Source of the DNA: Misgurnus anguillicaudatus
Taxonomy: Eukaryota; Chordata; Actinopteri; Cypriniformes; Cobitidae
DNA length: 64,000 bases
Assembly: GCF_027580225.2 (NCBI RefSeq)
Contig: NC_073353.2
Location: 32,555,501-32,619,500, forward strand
Reading direction: 5' to 3'
Shown here piece after piece: positions 1 through 12,143 of this stretch. Below the pieces are notes generated by a model. The model was not told the origin of the DNA, ran no database searches, and worked only from the letters and a program-made list of their open reading frames with translations. The first letter of the stretch is position 1. Each line of letters begins with the position of its first letter. The position numbers and the translations under genes are program-made.

Positions 1-699
1 ATCCAAATAACCACACTTGCTGTCTTTGCACTTGACCACTTACATTACAAACTGTATTTGGCCCAAGTGTTCTAGGGGGCGTGAAGATTAAGCGTGCATG
101 TAGATTTATTCACTCGATGGACATTCACGCCGCCAGCAAGAGCGTCATAAACGCTCTGATGCTCGAATGCATTCTCTGGAATCCTCTCAAGCGGAGGTTT
201 CCGCCTTCCGATTGGTTGCCGCCGAACCGCGTCAAAGCTCATTACCATAAAGTAATGTCAATCCATGTGGCAGCAATTTGTACCAAAACGTATTTATTTA
301 GGCTACTTAAAATGTATATTTTAAATTTTTTTCTTTAAATAAAATGAATACATAATTACTCTACAATTAACATTAACTGAATTTAAAGATCTGAAACTTT
401 CAGAAGTATAATTCTTTACACCTGTAAAAACACTAATGTTAAACTAATGTTCAGGGGTTGTACGTCTTTAAAAGTAACAGAGTTCTTGAGAATCGTGAGA
501 GAATCGTGTTCTTTATTTTAAGCAAAAGAATTGTGATTCTCACTTTATAGAGAATCGAGCAGCTCTAGTACACTGTGAACTTTCGCTTAAATGTGTATTA
601 TAAATAAATAGTGCTCATATATGGCTGTTTAAATAATACTCTCTATTGAAATTAGTGGAGGCTTGAACCTGGAAAAGGAATTCCTTACATCATGACTTA
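1..699. other. Intergenic, no gene recognised
   Basis: I see no gene and no clear repeat ends here. The stretch before position 250 is a little richer in CpG, and the rest is AT-rich. Short open frames show no protein-like pattern. Confidence 0.5.
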
Positions 700-721
700 A
701 AAAAAAGTGTTGTAAAATGTC

Positions 722-769
<48 letters not shown>

Positions 770-1096
770 TAGCATGTTAATTGCACTTTGAAGATGTGAG
801 CAAAAATGTGCAGTTTTGGGTTGTGTCCTTTAAAATGCAAATGAGTTGATCTCTGCACTGAATGGCAGTGCTTTGGTTGGATAGTGCAGATTTAGGGGCA
901 GTATTATCCCCTTCTGACATCACAAGCGGGCCAAATTTCAATGAGCTATTTTTTCACATGCTTGCAGAGAATGGTTTACCAAAACTAAGTTACTGGATTG
1001 TTCTTTTTTATGTTTTCTAGGTTGATACAAGCACTGTTGACCCAATTATAGAATTTAAACATGGAAAAAGTCAGATTTTCATGATATATGTCCCCT
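700..1096 (+). repeat. Dispersed TTAA-bounded repeat, copy 1
   Basis: This stretch matches, as its reverse complement, the sequence at 2764-3130, and its last ~150 bases recur at 37217-37363. Shared landmarks are a segment about CATGCTTGCAGAGAATGG, a block about CATGGAAAAAGTCAGATTTT, and an end reading GTCCCC next to TTAA (1097-1100). It has no coding potential. TTAA-flanked ends are typical of piggyBac-like non-autonomous elements, but I cannot assign the family. Confidence 0.6.
726..761. repeat. (TA)n microsatellite
   Basis: An uninterrupted run of alternating T and A, about 18 units, lies inside the dispersed repeat. The inverted relative near 3100 has no such run, so the expansion is specific to this copy. 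Confidence 0.95.
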
Positions 1097-1101
1097 TTAA
1101 C

Positions 1102-2539
1102 AAGCGGATAGGAATTGAAATGGATACAATTTAAATGAGAGAAACTGATTTTCTTTTCTTTTACTGGTTATAAAAAAACAGGAAAATACTGGCCATGCAT
1201 AATTTCATAAGATTAAGACTAGTTTTCAGTCTTAAACTTAAAATATAGTTAAAGAATAGTAAGCCATTTAAGATATATTATTTGAAATTATGCTGAAGGC
1301 ATTTTGCATGCAGAGAAAACAAGACATAAATATTGATTGGGACAATGACATTTTGCATTAATGTAACAAGTAGTCGCTAATCAAATAACACGTATATGAG
1401 TGTATAAATGATTGTCAGTGGTGTATCACAGATACATCAGGGACAGTGGAGTAATTGTTTGGGTGGCTCGGCGTGACTGGGATTCAAATGTTCTTTGGAG
1501 AGAATGTCATTCCGGGCTTTTGATCTGTTCGCTTGAAATTCACGGTGCAGTGTCACATAATTGATGATGTGGGAGTGAAATAAATATTTAAAATCCAGTG
1601 CAGACAGGACTGGCGGTAAGAATAGAGGGGGATGTTTCACCTCACCACCACAGTTGCACCTGACCACCCAGTGTTTCATTCACCCAAATGCCCTTTTGTT
1701 GTCGGTCAGTTTCACAGAGCTTACTTTAGCGTGACTGATAATGAAAATGCAGGTAACGACCCATTTTCTGTCTGGCAAATAACAATGACAGCAGCAGTCG
1801 CTGAATGCTTGGATCAAATGGCCATGGGGGGCGATTGCAGTGTATGCCCGACCTCGAGCTGTTTGTGCCTCTGGGTTCTCCAGAGTGCAGTGACTTAGCA
1901 GTAATCAAATCATATGAGGAGAATGAGCTCAGAGAGGCTGTTGCACAGGCTGAAAACAGACAAGAGCCTTGGGTACCAGAAAGAGAGGACTTACAAATGC
2001 AATAAAGAGCCTTGCAGGCTGATTTCAATTGAGTGCTACTGTTCCTGGACCAGTGAATGCCTTTAAAACTGTGATGCAATCTGGCAACTGGAAATACGGT
2101 ACAGTGGATTACAGTTTGCTTTGCATTAATTAAAAAATGCTTCATGTAACCCAGTTTCACAAGGTCGCATTTTAAAAGCTGTTTTATTTGGGTCTTTTTA
2201 TGTCTAATAATCACTTTTGGTTTTAGTCATTTATAATTAATTTTTATAGCATAGTGCTTTGTAGCATTTTATAGCATAGTACATAGTTTTGCCTTACAAG
2301 TGTTTAAATTAATTAAGTTCTAAATGTAGATATGGGAGGAGCCTAAACATTTAGTCCTGTCAATTATTATCACGACTGTACTGTATATAAGAAGCAGTCT
2401 CTGCGCTTTTCTGACAACAAAAAATAATTGCTTTCATTTTATAATGTTTGGATTACTCACACATTCATTCATAAATTCGTTCACATTCGTTCACCTTGTT
2501 AGGTTCAAAAGATATTCTAGCTATTATTCTTTCTCTGTG
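1102..2539. other. Intergenic; apparently single-copy island at 1437-2010
   Basis: There is no recognisable gene. Positions about 1437-2010 are less AT-rich than their surroundings, and I found no second copy in the window. Short frames on both strands overlap without a consistent codon pattern. It could be conserved non-coding DNA or an old unrecognised repeat. Confidence 0.4.
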
Positions 2540-2761
2540 CAGTGGGCGCCACTGACTTCTATTCCAAAGGGCACGAATTCAAAATATGTGTTTAAAGTCT
2601 CATGTGTGTGGCTCGTCATGTGAAAATATGTGTTTGGTGCGTTATGTGAACCTATACTGCATCATGCGTCATGTCAAAATACATCCCTATTGCACACACG
2701 TCGTAAGGGTTTATGAAAAAGTGACGCTCATGTTCACAAAATACTCACAAGACACTAACTT
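2540..2761 (+). mobile_element. hAT-type MITE, left part only
   Basis: It begins with CAGTGGGCGCCACTGACTTC and continues with the same text as the complete elements at 10102-10568 and 24851-26382, including the block about TGTGTGGCTCGTCATGTG. It breaks off at AACTTAA, where the TTAA-bounded repeat (copy 2) starts. The reading is a hAT MITE interrupted at a TTAA. The right half was not found downstream. Confidence 0.55.
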
Positions 2762-2763
2762 AA

Positions 2764-3130
2764 AGGGGACATATAATAAAAATCTGACTTTTGACATGTT
2801 TAAGTGCTATAATTGGGTCCCCATGTGCTTTTATCAACCTAGAACATGTGAAAAAGATCAACCAAGTAACTTAGTTTTGGTAAAGCATTCTTTGCAAGCA
2901 TGTGAAAAAATAGGTCATTGAAATGTGGCTCCCGTTGTGATGTCCAAAGGTGATAATACCGCCCCTTAATCTGCTCTGTCCAACCACAGCACTGCCATTT
3001 AGTGCAGAGATCAGCTTATTTGCAGTTTAAAGGACACACCCAAACACCCCACGTTTTTGCTCATACCTACAAAGTGGCAATTTTAACATGTTACAATAAA
3101 TCATCTATATAATATTCTAAGCTAAAACCT
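2764..3130 (-). repeat. Dispersed TTAA-bounded repeat, copy 2 (inverted)
   Basis: It starts AGGGGACATATAAT directly after TTAA (2760-2763) and is the reverse complement of copy 1. It sits inside a hAT-type MITE whose other copies (for example near 26146) read AACTTAAAAC at this point, so this looks like a TTAA-targeted insertion. It has no coding potential. Confidence 0.6.
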
Positions 3131-4464
3131 CACATACATACTCTGGGGAGACCAAAGATTTATCTTTAAAAAGTCTTGTGAAATGCATCTTGTGAAAATC
3201 TTGTGGAAAAACACATACAATTGGCTAAATACATGCTTTTTACGAGCTCGCACCCCAAAGTCCTTAAAATGCAAGGCAGATGAAGGTAACGACTGCAAAT
3301 TGCATTTAAAGTTGAGTCACTATGATATGAGCACTTGGACTTGAGTTCAACCTGAATGTGGCAGCCACATGCATAACAGCACTTCCTAATGTGTGGTTTA
3401 GTTTCATCATTTTCAGTGAATTTTTTTGGAAGTTGTAGATTTTGCCCAAAAAAAGATTGTATGCACTTAGAGGGTTTTGCCACAAAAGACACTCAAATTT
3501 GTTAAATAGGTCTAAAATGACATTTGTGGAAATAAGGTATTTCGATTTCTGACTAATAACATTTTCATTGCCATTAAAGTGAACCTACACATATTATACA
3601 CAAAATATTACTGAACCTACACATAAGAGCCTGATAAAAAATGCTTATTTACAAGAAAACATGTCAGACACACACTAAACTCGTTTTGTAAAAGTATTAT
3701 TAAACGTTAATTCTTATGTCATTTCTTTGTTAAAGGTCACGTTCCTCCTGATCCCATATTTTAAACCCTAGTTAAATAGCATAAATAATAGCTGTAAAAT
3801 GATAAAGCTCAAGGTTCACTTCCAGGCGATATATTTTCTTTAACAGAATTCGTCTTTCAAAGCCTACAGCGAACAGTCGGTTTGGACTCCAGCCCTCTAC
3901 TTCCTGCTTTAATGACGTCACTAGAACAGTTTTTTGACTAAACTCCGCCCACAGGAATACGTCAGTCGGCAGCTAAGCTAACAGTAAGCTAAGCTGCTAT
4001 CGAATCACAACACACTAAACAAACTACACAATCAGAACTCGATACGTATTTCTGAAGGAGGGACTTCATAGAACAAGGAAGACATCAGCCTGTTTTGAGG
4101 ACAGTGAAAACAACACTGTGTGAAAAATACCGCTTTTTTACACGTGAAACATCAACATGTGTTATATTGCACACTGTAAACACAATCAAAGCTTCAAAAA
4201 CACAAATTCAACCTTTTGTATAGTGATATACCGTATAAACTCACTGCAGAATTTATAATCCAGAATGTTAATGTGTTGAAGATGTTGTGTTGTTGATTGA
4301 GACGAGTACTCTGTGATTTAGGTTGTTGTATTGTTGCATCACCTAACTGCTGTTGAGCCTCAGTTGCGAAATAGATGGTCTTACATTCGTCTCTTATATG
4401 TGCTATGAATTCAAAAAAATAATTTTCTGTTGATGATCGCAAGCTGGCAGGGGTTTGCATCTTG
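3131..4464. other. Intergenic; probable old repeat after TTAA at 3732
   Basis: No gene is visible. From about 3732 the text TTAAAGGTCACGTTCCTCC resembles the ends of the TTAA-bounded repeats elsewhere in the window, but I found no second copy here to prove it. A block near 3970-4010 carries CAGCTAAGCTAACAGTAAGC. Confidence 0.35.
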
Positions 4465-5195
4465 TTTGTAAATACTGCCATCAAATAACTAACATCACAA
4501 AAGCAATTTCACAAAATAACGTATATTCTATTAAGAAATTATTGTTAATTTAAAGCTTCGCTCTGCCTCTGTATTATAAATGCTCCAAGCACAGAACTGT
4601 AATGTCAAGTCTCTATTCACTAATGGATAGATGTATGGATGTGGCCATTTCTGCACAGAGATTCATCCATATTGATTGAATTTCATATGGATTAACTGTG
4701 GGGGAGTCTGGTGGAGAAAAACAAAACAGATCAAATGCCTCTCTGGCCAGAAGGAGAATGGCAGGAGTTCCATGGGGACAGGCGTTTTAGATGTGGTTGC
4801 CTGCGCTCTTCACAGTGTGAAAAGCCTTTTACAAGTCACCTCGGCCACTTCACAGTGTTTCCTCTGTATCCCTCAGCAGGACTATCCCACACTACCACCA
4901 TTCTCTCCACCACAGCCAGGATCTGCACGGCTGCAGGATGTAAGATATGCCAGAGCCTAATGCTGTAACTTGTGTAAGTTGTGTAAGTAAATGAATAATG
5001 CATTGTGTTTTGGTGCATGAACGTTGAGATGCAGTGCACACACAGAGTAAAAATGAAAGATAAAATACAAGAGCATTCAGAGCAAATTTTCAGATCTCTT
5101 TTTAATTTTCCTTTAGATTATTATCACACATGTAATGCTGCATTCACACCAGCCGCGGTAGAGGTGTCAAGCGCGAGTGAGTTCAATGTTAAGTC

Positions 5196-5562
5196 ACAAG
5201 AAACACCCGAAAATTCTCGGGCCAGCATCATATGTCGAAATTTCAGTCAAAACCGCTCTATTTCATCATAAACAATCTGAAAACAGGGCTTTAAGTGTAA
5301 TATACCGAACTTGTCCTTTAAAAGTGAATAGGAAGCGTAACGCTTACGCCCCGTGTGAATGCACCGTCTGGAGGTCTCGCGGCACAAATGACGGTGCATT
5401 CACACGGGGCGTAAGCGTTACGCTTCCTATTCACTTTTAAAGGACAAGTTCGGTATTTTACACTTAAAGCCCTGTTTTCAGATTGTTTATGATGAAATAG
5501 AACGGTTTTGACTGAAATTTCGACATATGATGCTGGCCCGAGAATTTTCGGGTGTTTCTTGT
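5196..5562. repeat. Near-perfect 173-bp inverted repeat (foldback element)
   Basis: The left arm 5196-5368 and right arm 5390-5562 are reverse complements over 173 bases with about two mismatches, around a 21-base loop. Each arm holds the segment beginning AAAGGACAAGTTCGGTATTT, which is found again at 7859 and 8873. A transcript would fold into a long double strand. It is repeated at 6828-7194 in the second tandem copy. Confidence 0.9.
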
Positions 5563-5596
5563 ATCACCTCCCACCTCTATAATGTCTGTATACTGT

Positions 5597-6075
5597 AGAT
5601 GCACTGGAACAATCCTTCCTAAAATGCATTAAACTTTCGTGAAACTCACCGAGTGGTCAGGGGTGTTCACTGATACGCTCACACAAAAATCGCCGCAAAA
5701 GACGCATTCCAACAGGTTTTATCGTAGTTTTTGTCCAACTCCATTGACTTGTATTAGATGTGCTGTGAGGTACGGTATTATTCCGCGCTGGGAACGTTGT
5801 TTGTATTCTTGCAATTGGCAAAGGCGGATTATCGCCACCAACTGGGCTGGAGTGTCTATTATTCAAGCTCTCAATGGAAGAATGTACGGGTGTGAGGCGT
5901 TTGGAAAAATAGGTCCACCAGTTTACAACGAATGCTAAAACACCTGTTGGAAAGCATCCTCTGCAGCGATTCCCGTGTGAGCACATCAGTGAACACCGCT
6001 GACCACTCAGTGAGTTTCACGTCTTTGTAAACAAAAGTTTCATGCATTTTAGGAAGGATTGTTCCAGTGCACATA
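5597..6075. repeat. Second foldback in the tandem unit
   Basis: The arms at about 5597-5720 and 5941-6074 share, in opposite orientation, text about GGAACAATCCTTCCTAAAATG and GAGTGGTCAG. The ~220-base centre is unrelated spacer. The matching structure in the second tandem copy is at about 7229-7702. No coding potential. Confidence 0.75.
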
Positions 6076-6096
6076 TACAGCCATTGTAGAGGTGCA

Positions 6097-7721
6097 TTTG
6101 TAAATACTGCCATCAAATAACTAACATCACAAAAGCAATTTCACAAAATAACGTATATTCTATTAAGAAATTATTGTTAATTTAAAGCTTCGCTCTGCCT
6201 CTGTATTATAAATGCTCCAAGCACAGAACTGTAATGTCAAGTCTCTATTCACTAATGGATAGATGTATGGATGTGGCCATTTCTGCACAGAGATTCATCC
6301 ATATTGATTGAATTTCATATGGATTAACTGTGGGGGAGTCTGGTGGAGAAAAACAAAACAGATCAAATGCCTCTCTGGCCAGAAGGAGAATGGCAGGAGT
6401 TCCATGGGGACAGGCGTTTTAGATGTGGTTGCCTGCGCTCTTCACAGTGTGAAAAGCCTTTTACAAGTCACCTCGGCCACTTCACAGTGTTTCCTCTGTA
6501 TCCCTCAGCAGGACTATCCCACACTACCACCATTCTCTCCACCACAGCCAGGATCTGCACGGCTGCAGGATGTAAGATATGCCAGAGCCTAATGCTGTAA
6601 CTTGTGTAAGTTGTGTAAGTAAATGAATAATGCATTGTGTTTTGGTGCATGAACGTTGAGATGCAGTGCACACACAGAGTAAAAATGAAAGATAAAATAC
6701 AAGAGCATTCAGAGCAAATTTTCAGATCTCTTTTTAATTTTCCTTTAGATTATTATCACACATGTAATGCTGCATTCACACCAGCCGCGGTAGAGGTGTC
6801 AAGCGCGAGTGAGTTCAATGTTAAGTCACAAGAAACACCCGAAAATTCTCGGGCCAGCATCATATGTCGAAATTTCAGTCAAAACCGCTCTATTTCATCA
6901 TAAACAATCTGAAAACAGGGCTTTAAGTGTAATATACCGAACTTGTCCTTTAAAAGTGAATAGGAAGCGTAACGCTTACGCCCCGTGTGAATGCACCGTC
7001 TGGAGGTCTCGCGGCACAAATGACGGTGCATTCACACGGGGCGTAAGCGTTACGCTTCCTATTCACTTTTAAAGGACAAGTTCGGTATTTTACACTTAAA
7101 GCCCTGTTTTCAGGTTGTTTATGATGAAATAATACGGTTTTGACTGAAGTTTCGGCATATGGTGGTGCCCCGAGAGTTTTCGGGTGTTTCTTGTATCACC
7201 TCCCACCTCTATAATGTCTGTATACTGTAGATGCACTGGAACAATCCTTCCTAAAATGCATTAAACTTTCGTGAAACTCACCGAGTGGTCAGGGGCGTTC
7301 ACCGACACGTCCACACAAAAATCGCTGCAAAAGACGCATTCCAACAGGTTTTATTGTAGTTTTTGTCCAACTCCATTGACTTGTATTAGATGTGCTGTGA
7401 GGTACGGTATTATTCCGCGGCGGGAACGTTGTTTGTATTCTTGCAATTGGCAAAGGCGGATTATCGCCACCAACTGGAGTGTCTATTATTCAAGCTCTCA
7501 ACGGAAGAATATACGAGTGTGAGGCGTTTGGAAAAATAGGTCCACAAGTTTACAACGAATGCTAAAACACCTGTTGGAAAGCATCTTTTGCAGCGATTTT
7601 TGTGTGAGCATATCAGTGAACACCGCTGACCACTCAGTGAGTTTCACGTCTTTGTAAACAAAAGTTTCATGCATTTTAGGAAGGATTGTTCCAGTGCACA
7701 TATACAGCCATTGTAGAGGTG
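6097..7721 (+). repeat. 1.63-kb tandem duplication, copy 2
   Basis: This is the second copy of the 4465-6096 unit. The left junction is at CATTTGTA (6096/6097). At the right end the shared text ...TTGTAGAGGTG runs on into GGAGGTGATACAA, probably the original flank of the hairpin repeat. Differences cluster in the right 600 bases, which suggests partial gene conversion, or a recent duplication of already diverged foldback arms. Confidence 0.9.
6828..7194. repeat. Foldback element, second tandem copy
   Basis: This is the counterpart of 5196-5562, offset by 1632 bases. The left arm is unchanged, but the right arm has several substitutions (for example GGTGGTGCCCCGAGAGTT), so this hairpin is less perfect than the first. 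Confidence 0.85.
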
Positions 7722-7728
7722 GGAGGTG

Positions 7729-8945
7729 ATACAACAAACACCCAAAAATTCTCGGGCCAGCATCATATGTCGTAATTTTAGTCAAACCCGTTCTATTTCA
7801 TCATAAACAATCTGAAAACAGGGCTTTAAGTGTAAAATACTGAACTTGTCCTTTAAAAGGTGACGTCATGCGTTGCAGAACTGAATTGTGGATCTAACGG
7901 CGCCGCGTCAGTGCCGTGGCTCGCGACAGAAGTTGAACATTTCTCAACTTTTTAAGCAGCAACGTATGCGTCAGCCAATCAGATCGCCTTATGCAAATAA
8001 CATAGGCAGAGCCAGCCAATTACGTTTATGGAAGACCGGAGAATAGGTTGTGGCCACTGTGATTGGCTGTTGGCCACGCTTCAGACAAGTCTTCCTTCAA
8101 GCATTAATGCTTTCGCCCCGTGTGAATGTACCGTGACCGTGAGTTTACACCAGCCGCGCTTGAGGCGTCACAATTGCGTCTATGGCGCCTAGTTTGCCGT
8201 TTTAACAGTTTGAGTGTACTCGCTTTATTCGTGTGTGAAAGCCACACATGAAATTCTAGTCATTGAGACATTCACACGGAAATTCGTGTCATGGGAGGGG
8301 CTTCTGCGACTCCGCTCGCTTTCTGTAATCACGTCACTATTAAAGCAAACTCCTGATTGGTAAACACAACGCGTTTTTCCCCCAAAGTTTAAATTTTTCA
8401 ACTCATGCGTTTGCCACGGCAATGCTCAATTCACTTGACGCCTCTACCGCGGCTGGTGTTAACGCGATCCTCCTAATTCGCGCATCTAGTTCGCACGAAT
8501 AACGCTAATTGAGCGTTGCCGCGGCAAACGCGCGAGTTGAAAAATTAAAATTTTGGAGGAAAAACCTGCCGCGTTAACCAATCAGGAGTTTTGCTGTAGT
8601 AGTGACATGGTTACATGAAGCGAGCAGAGTCACAGAAGCTCCTCCCACAATGCAAATTTTCGCGTGAATGTCTCAATGACTAGAATTTCACCGCGAATGA
8701 AGCGAGTAATCTCAGAATGTTCAAGCGGCAAACTAGACTAGATCTGATTGGCTGACGCATGCGTTGCTGCTTAAAAAGTTGAGAAATGTTCAACTTCTGC
8801 CGCGAGCCACGGCACTGAGGCGGCGCCGTCAGATCCACAATTCAGTTCTGCAACGCATGACGTCACCCATTAAAGGACAAGTTCGGTATTTTACACTTTA
8901 GACGTGAATTTAACGCCTCAAACGCGCCTGGTGTGAACCCACGGT
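7729..8945. repeat. CpG-rich nested foldback cluster
   Basis: The outer arms 7829-7985 and 8741-8901 are inverted copies (block about GTCAGCCAATCAGATC against GATCTGATTGGCTGAC). Within them, 8220-8428 and 8508-8709 form a second inverted pair (block about CATTGAGACATTCAC against GTGAATGTCTCAATG). The right edge, CGCGCCTGGTGTGAACCCAC, mirrors the CATTCACACCAGCCGCGG seen near 5133. CpG density is far above the surrounding DNA. This is most likely a pile-up of related non-autonomous DNA elements. Confidence 0.75.
8143..8466. mobile_element. MITE with CACCAGCCGCG-type inverted ends
   Basis: The left end GTTTACACCAGCCGCGCTTG and the right end reading CTCTACCGCGGCTGGTGTTA are inverted versions of each other, about 320 bases apart, inside the foldback cluster. 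No target-site duplication is clear and the family is not assigned. Confidence 0.5.
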
Positions 8946-10101
8946 AAGTGTGTTTAATGCATATGGAATTGTTAGAATGATAGTCTACACTAAATCACAA
9001 GCTGGCAACAGAAAATAATTGCCTTTCATTTCACTTGTTGTGAAATAATTCCTGCAGAGATCCTGCCGATCACAACAGTGGGTGTTGGTTTGATCACAGT
9101 CATGTGTGTATTCGTTTGGTGGTTGGACAACTGACAGGGGATATTGCTGAGTTAATCTGACATGGAGAATAGAAAGGACAGCAGTCTGATTGACACAAGA
9201 AAACGTGTTTACCAATGGCCCCATAGATGAGGACTTGGCTGGATTCAAATGCGGGTCAGGTCGGGCCCAATTTCCATGGCTGTCAGTGCGGACAAGCTTA
9301 AACATCAGACTTTTGACACTGGCATTTCCAATTCCAGTGTCTCCTTTACAGGCTCAGTAGCAGCAGGCATGGAAAGGGCCGGGTCAATTTGCACGTCCCT
9401 CTGCGGTGTTACAGGTGGACTACGAAAACGTGCTATTTTCTCATTATTTCACACCTTGAAATGCCATACTGTAGCTTGCTGTTGGTGGTCAACTTTTGGT
9501 TACTTTTCCATTTTTATTCGTCTTTCTCTTTCAGCCTTGACCGATGCTGATCTCAAAACTATCAACAACTCATTGAGATTCCGGGGAGAATGTGCCTCGT
9601 GAAATAAGAAACATCCAGAAATAAAACAGCATGTGAGGATCAAGGTCAGACAATATTTCCTCAGCTGAGATTCCTATAAGGGTAAACTTAGACCAAGCAC
9701 ACTTTCACTATAAAATGCATTGTTGTTTATATTCACTGTCTTCCCGCATTGATGAGACTCTCCATGTCTGAAAGCAGTCAGGTGGGTATAGCATTAATGG
9801 TTTGTGATCCAGTCCTAAGCACCAATAGAACAGCTAAAGATGGACAGGCAAGTGTTTATGGCTTTGAGTTTGATTATATGGTCTATATAATACACTATAT
9901 GGGATCTGGGGTTTGGTATATGGGTCTGGCATTTATTAGTGCTGCATGTTGCACTCTGTGTTGTTTATTTATAGGGTATTTATAATGATATACACCTGCT
10001 GGTATTATACCGCCTGTAATATGATGCAATAAATGTAAAATATTTACAAACTGGGTCACAATTCTGCATTCTTCTCTTTATCCTTTTACTAGTATAGATT
10101 T
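8946..10101. other. Intergenic; apparently single-copy island at 9240-9605
   Basis: No gene is recognised. Positions 9240-9605 are more GC-rich, have no copy in the window, and carry a 117-residue open frame without recognisable motifs. The rest is AT-rich. Confidence 0.4.
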
Positions 10102-10568
10102 CAGTAGCGGCCTGTGACTTCTTTTTTCGAGGGCACACGATGCGACGTCGTCACAACATGTATGTAGCCCATCATATGTGTGGTTCGTAATTTAAAAATA
10201 TGTGTTCGGTGCGTCGAGGGAACCTGTGCATCACGTGTCTTGTCAAAATAAGTGCCTGCTGCAGACGCGTCTAAAGGGTTTATGATAAAAGAGACGCTCG
10301 CGGTTGCCAGATCCTCGGATAATCTCATGCATAATCAGAGTTTACTGTTAAGGGAGTGCCTTGCTTGTATTTTGTTATCGTGACCGTCTCTTTTATCATA
10401 AATGGTTTTGACGCATGTGCAGCAGGCACTTATTTTGACAAAACACGTGATGCACATGGTTCACATAACGCAACAAACACATATTTTGAAAACACAAGCA
10501 ACACACATGCCCCCCGAACACTTATTATGAATTTGCGCCCCTTGGAAGAGCAGTCTCGAGCCGCCACT
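10102..10568. mobile_element. hAT-type foldback MITE with 8-bp duplication
   Basis: The ends read CAGTAGCGGCC on the left and GGCTCGAGCCGCCACT-like text on the right, and the two halves are inverted copies. TATAGATT lies on both sides (10093-10100 and 10569-10576), an 8-bp target duplication as expected for hAT. It belongs to the same family as 24851-26382 and the fragment at 2540. It carries no transposase. Confidence 0.8.
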
Positions 10569-10577
10569 TATAGATTT

Positions 10578-11476
10578 AAACAATTATTTAAATAAACATT
10601 TTTTGTCATGTATATGATATCTTTGATACAATACTAAAAGGCTCCATTGTGCTCGAGTGGCAATTTTTCAGTAGGTTTCGTCATTTTTTCTTATTTTGTA
10701 AAATGTTAGAGATGACTCATGTTTACACCCAAAAGCACATTCATTTATAATCTGAGCCCTTGTAGCTGACGATTTATTACCATGTGTACTGTAACCCATG
10801 TTTACGATGACTCATAACTTCCGTGCTGATTTTTTATTTATTTAAGCAATGTGTGTGTATATCTGGGAGCTGTTTGATATCAGCTAAGTTTGGAGAATGA
10901 GTTTGAGCACAAGTTCAGAGTTTATCAGATAACTGTACAGGTGAATAGTGCGTTGTTCTCTGTTGTAGTGCTTTACTGTCTTGTGATGCCCATAGAGGTT
11001 TGGAATAAATGTTAGTTATGTGCTTGCCTCAGCAGACCCAATAGATGCTAGCTAGAAAATTACAAATGTGTTAGTATCAGGAAATAGATGTATTAAAATA
11101 ATGCTCCATTTAAAGGTGCTATATGTGATGTGTTTTCCGGGCTGGGGATGTGAGGGGGTCCCTACATATTACAATTATTTACTAAAGCCTCATTCTAGAT
11201 GAAGTCAAAAGTGAGAATATCCCAGTTTAATACCTTACCTCAATGCATACCAGTCAATATGTAATGATGAGAATTAGGCAGCGGATCCAAATGCAGTAGG
11301 GGTTTTAATATAACAAAATAAAACAAGATAATCCAGACAGGGTACAGGAAAAGAACAGAAAACCAGGGAACAGAACACCATAACAGATGCAACAATAGAG
11401 GGTATGCACATGACGTCACCTTCGGCAAAAGTGCCTGCGGTTACGCCCACTGAGTGGCAAAAGACAGAGCGGCAGA
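10578..11476. other. Intergenic, old repeat remnants
   Basis: No gene. From about 11115 the text TTAAAGGTGCTATATGTGATG looks like another TTAA-type repeat end. The block 11270-11410 (GAATTAGGCAGCGGATCC onward) looks repeat-derived, though no second copy is present here. Confidence 0.35.
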
Positions 11477-11691
11477 ATGAGTGTACAGTGTGAAATCAGC
11501 AAAAACATGGTGGAAACTCATCTAAATGGAAAACAGCTGTTATGTGATAGACTGTACAAACAGATTAACAAGAATTCGGAGCTATCGTTTTACAAACTGC
11601 CAAAAAACACCGAAAGAAAAAGTAAAAAGATCATTATGCCAACGTCCACAGACCACAGGTGGGTTGACAAGTTGCTAGGGTCACTATCAAG
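11477..11691 (+). pseudogene. Possible THAP-domain remnant
   Basis: The open frame from 11477 contains SELSFYKLPKNTERKSKK, which resembles the middle of THAP zinc-finger domains (a hydrophobic-F-x-x-P segment followed by basic residues). The expected N-terminal CxxxC pair and the later tryptophan are missing, and after about 11691 the frame continues only into an inserted hAT MITE. If the reading is right, it is a decayed piece of a transposase or a THAP-family gene. It is not functional as it stands. Confidence 0.3.
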
Positions 11692-12045
11692 CAGAGGCTT
11701 TACTTTCTACTTAAAAGTATTTTTTCAGGTATTTGTATTTTATTTGTGTTTTTCTTAGGAAAACATACATTTCAAAGCATATTATCATAATTTTTACTCG
11801 ATTACATTTCATAAATACAAGTTTTTGTTTCACATTTAATATTTAAGTACATTAACCTACTTTTACTCAAGTAAAATTACACAATTTTAATGTAATTAGG
11901 TATTAAATAAATTTTAATATGCAATATAAAAGAATACACAGTATGATTATAGAATGTAGTGAAGTAAATTTTTCCCAATACAAACACCCGACAGCACAGA
12001 TGCTTGAAAAATGTAACGAATGTAACTAAGTATTGTCCACCTCTG
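11692..12045. mobile_element. hAT MITE with exact 8-bp duplication CTATCAAG
   Basis: The element runs from CAGAGG to CCTCTG, flanked by CTATCAAG at 11684-11691 and 12046-12053. Internal text such as TACTTTTACTCAAGTAAAA is typical of a common fish hAT MITE. It is 354 bases long with no transposase. It interrupts the sequence carrying the THAP-like remnant. Confidence 0.88.
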
Positions 12046-12143
12046 CTATCAAGTCCAACTAAATTCAATTTAAGCTGATAATAGTCAGTTTTACTGGCAT
12101 TTTCGCAGCACCCGCTATGAATTAGACACATCAAGTCCAACTA

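Larger units (their letters stand above)
4465..6096 (+). repeat. 1.63-kb tandem duplication, copy 1
   Basis: Sequence from TTTGTAAATACTGCC (4465) recurs exactly 1632 bases later at 6097. The two copies look identical from the start to about 5481. After that, substitutions appear and copy 2 lacks 5 bases (ACTGGGCTGGAG versus ACTGGAG). The unit holds two hairpin elements and no convincing gene; the matching short ORF pairs it contains are artefacts of the duplication. Confidence 0.9.
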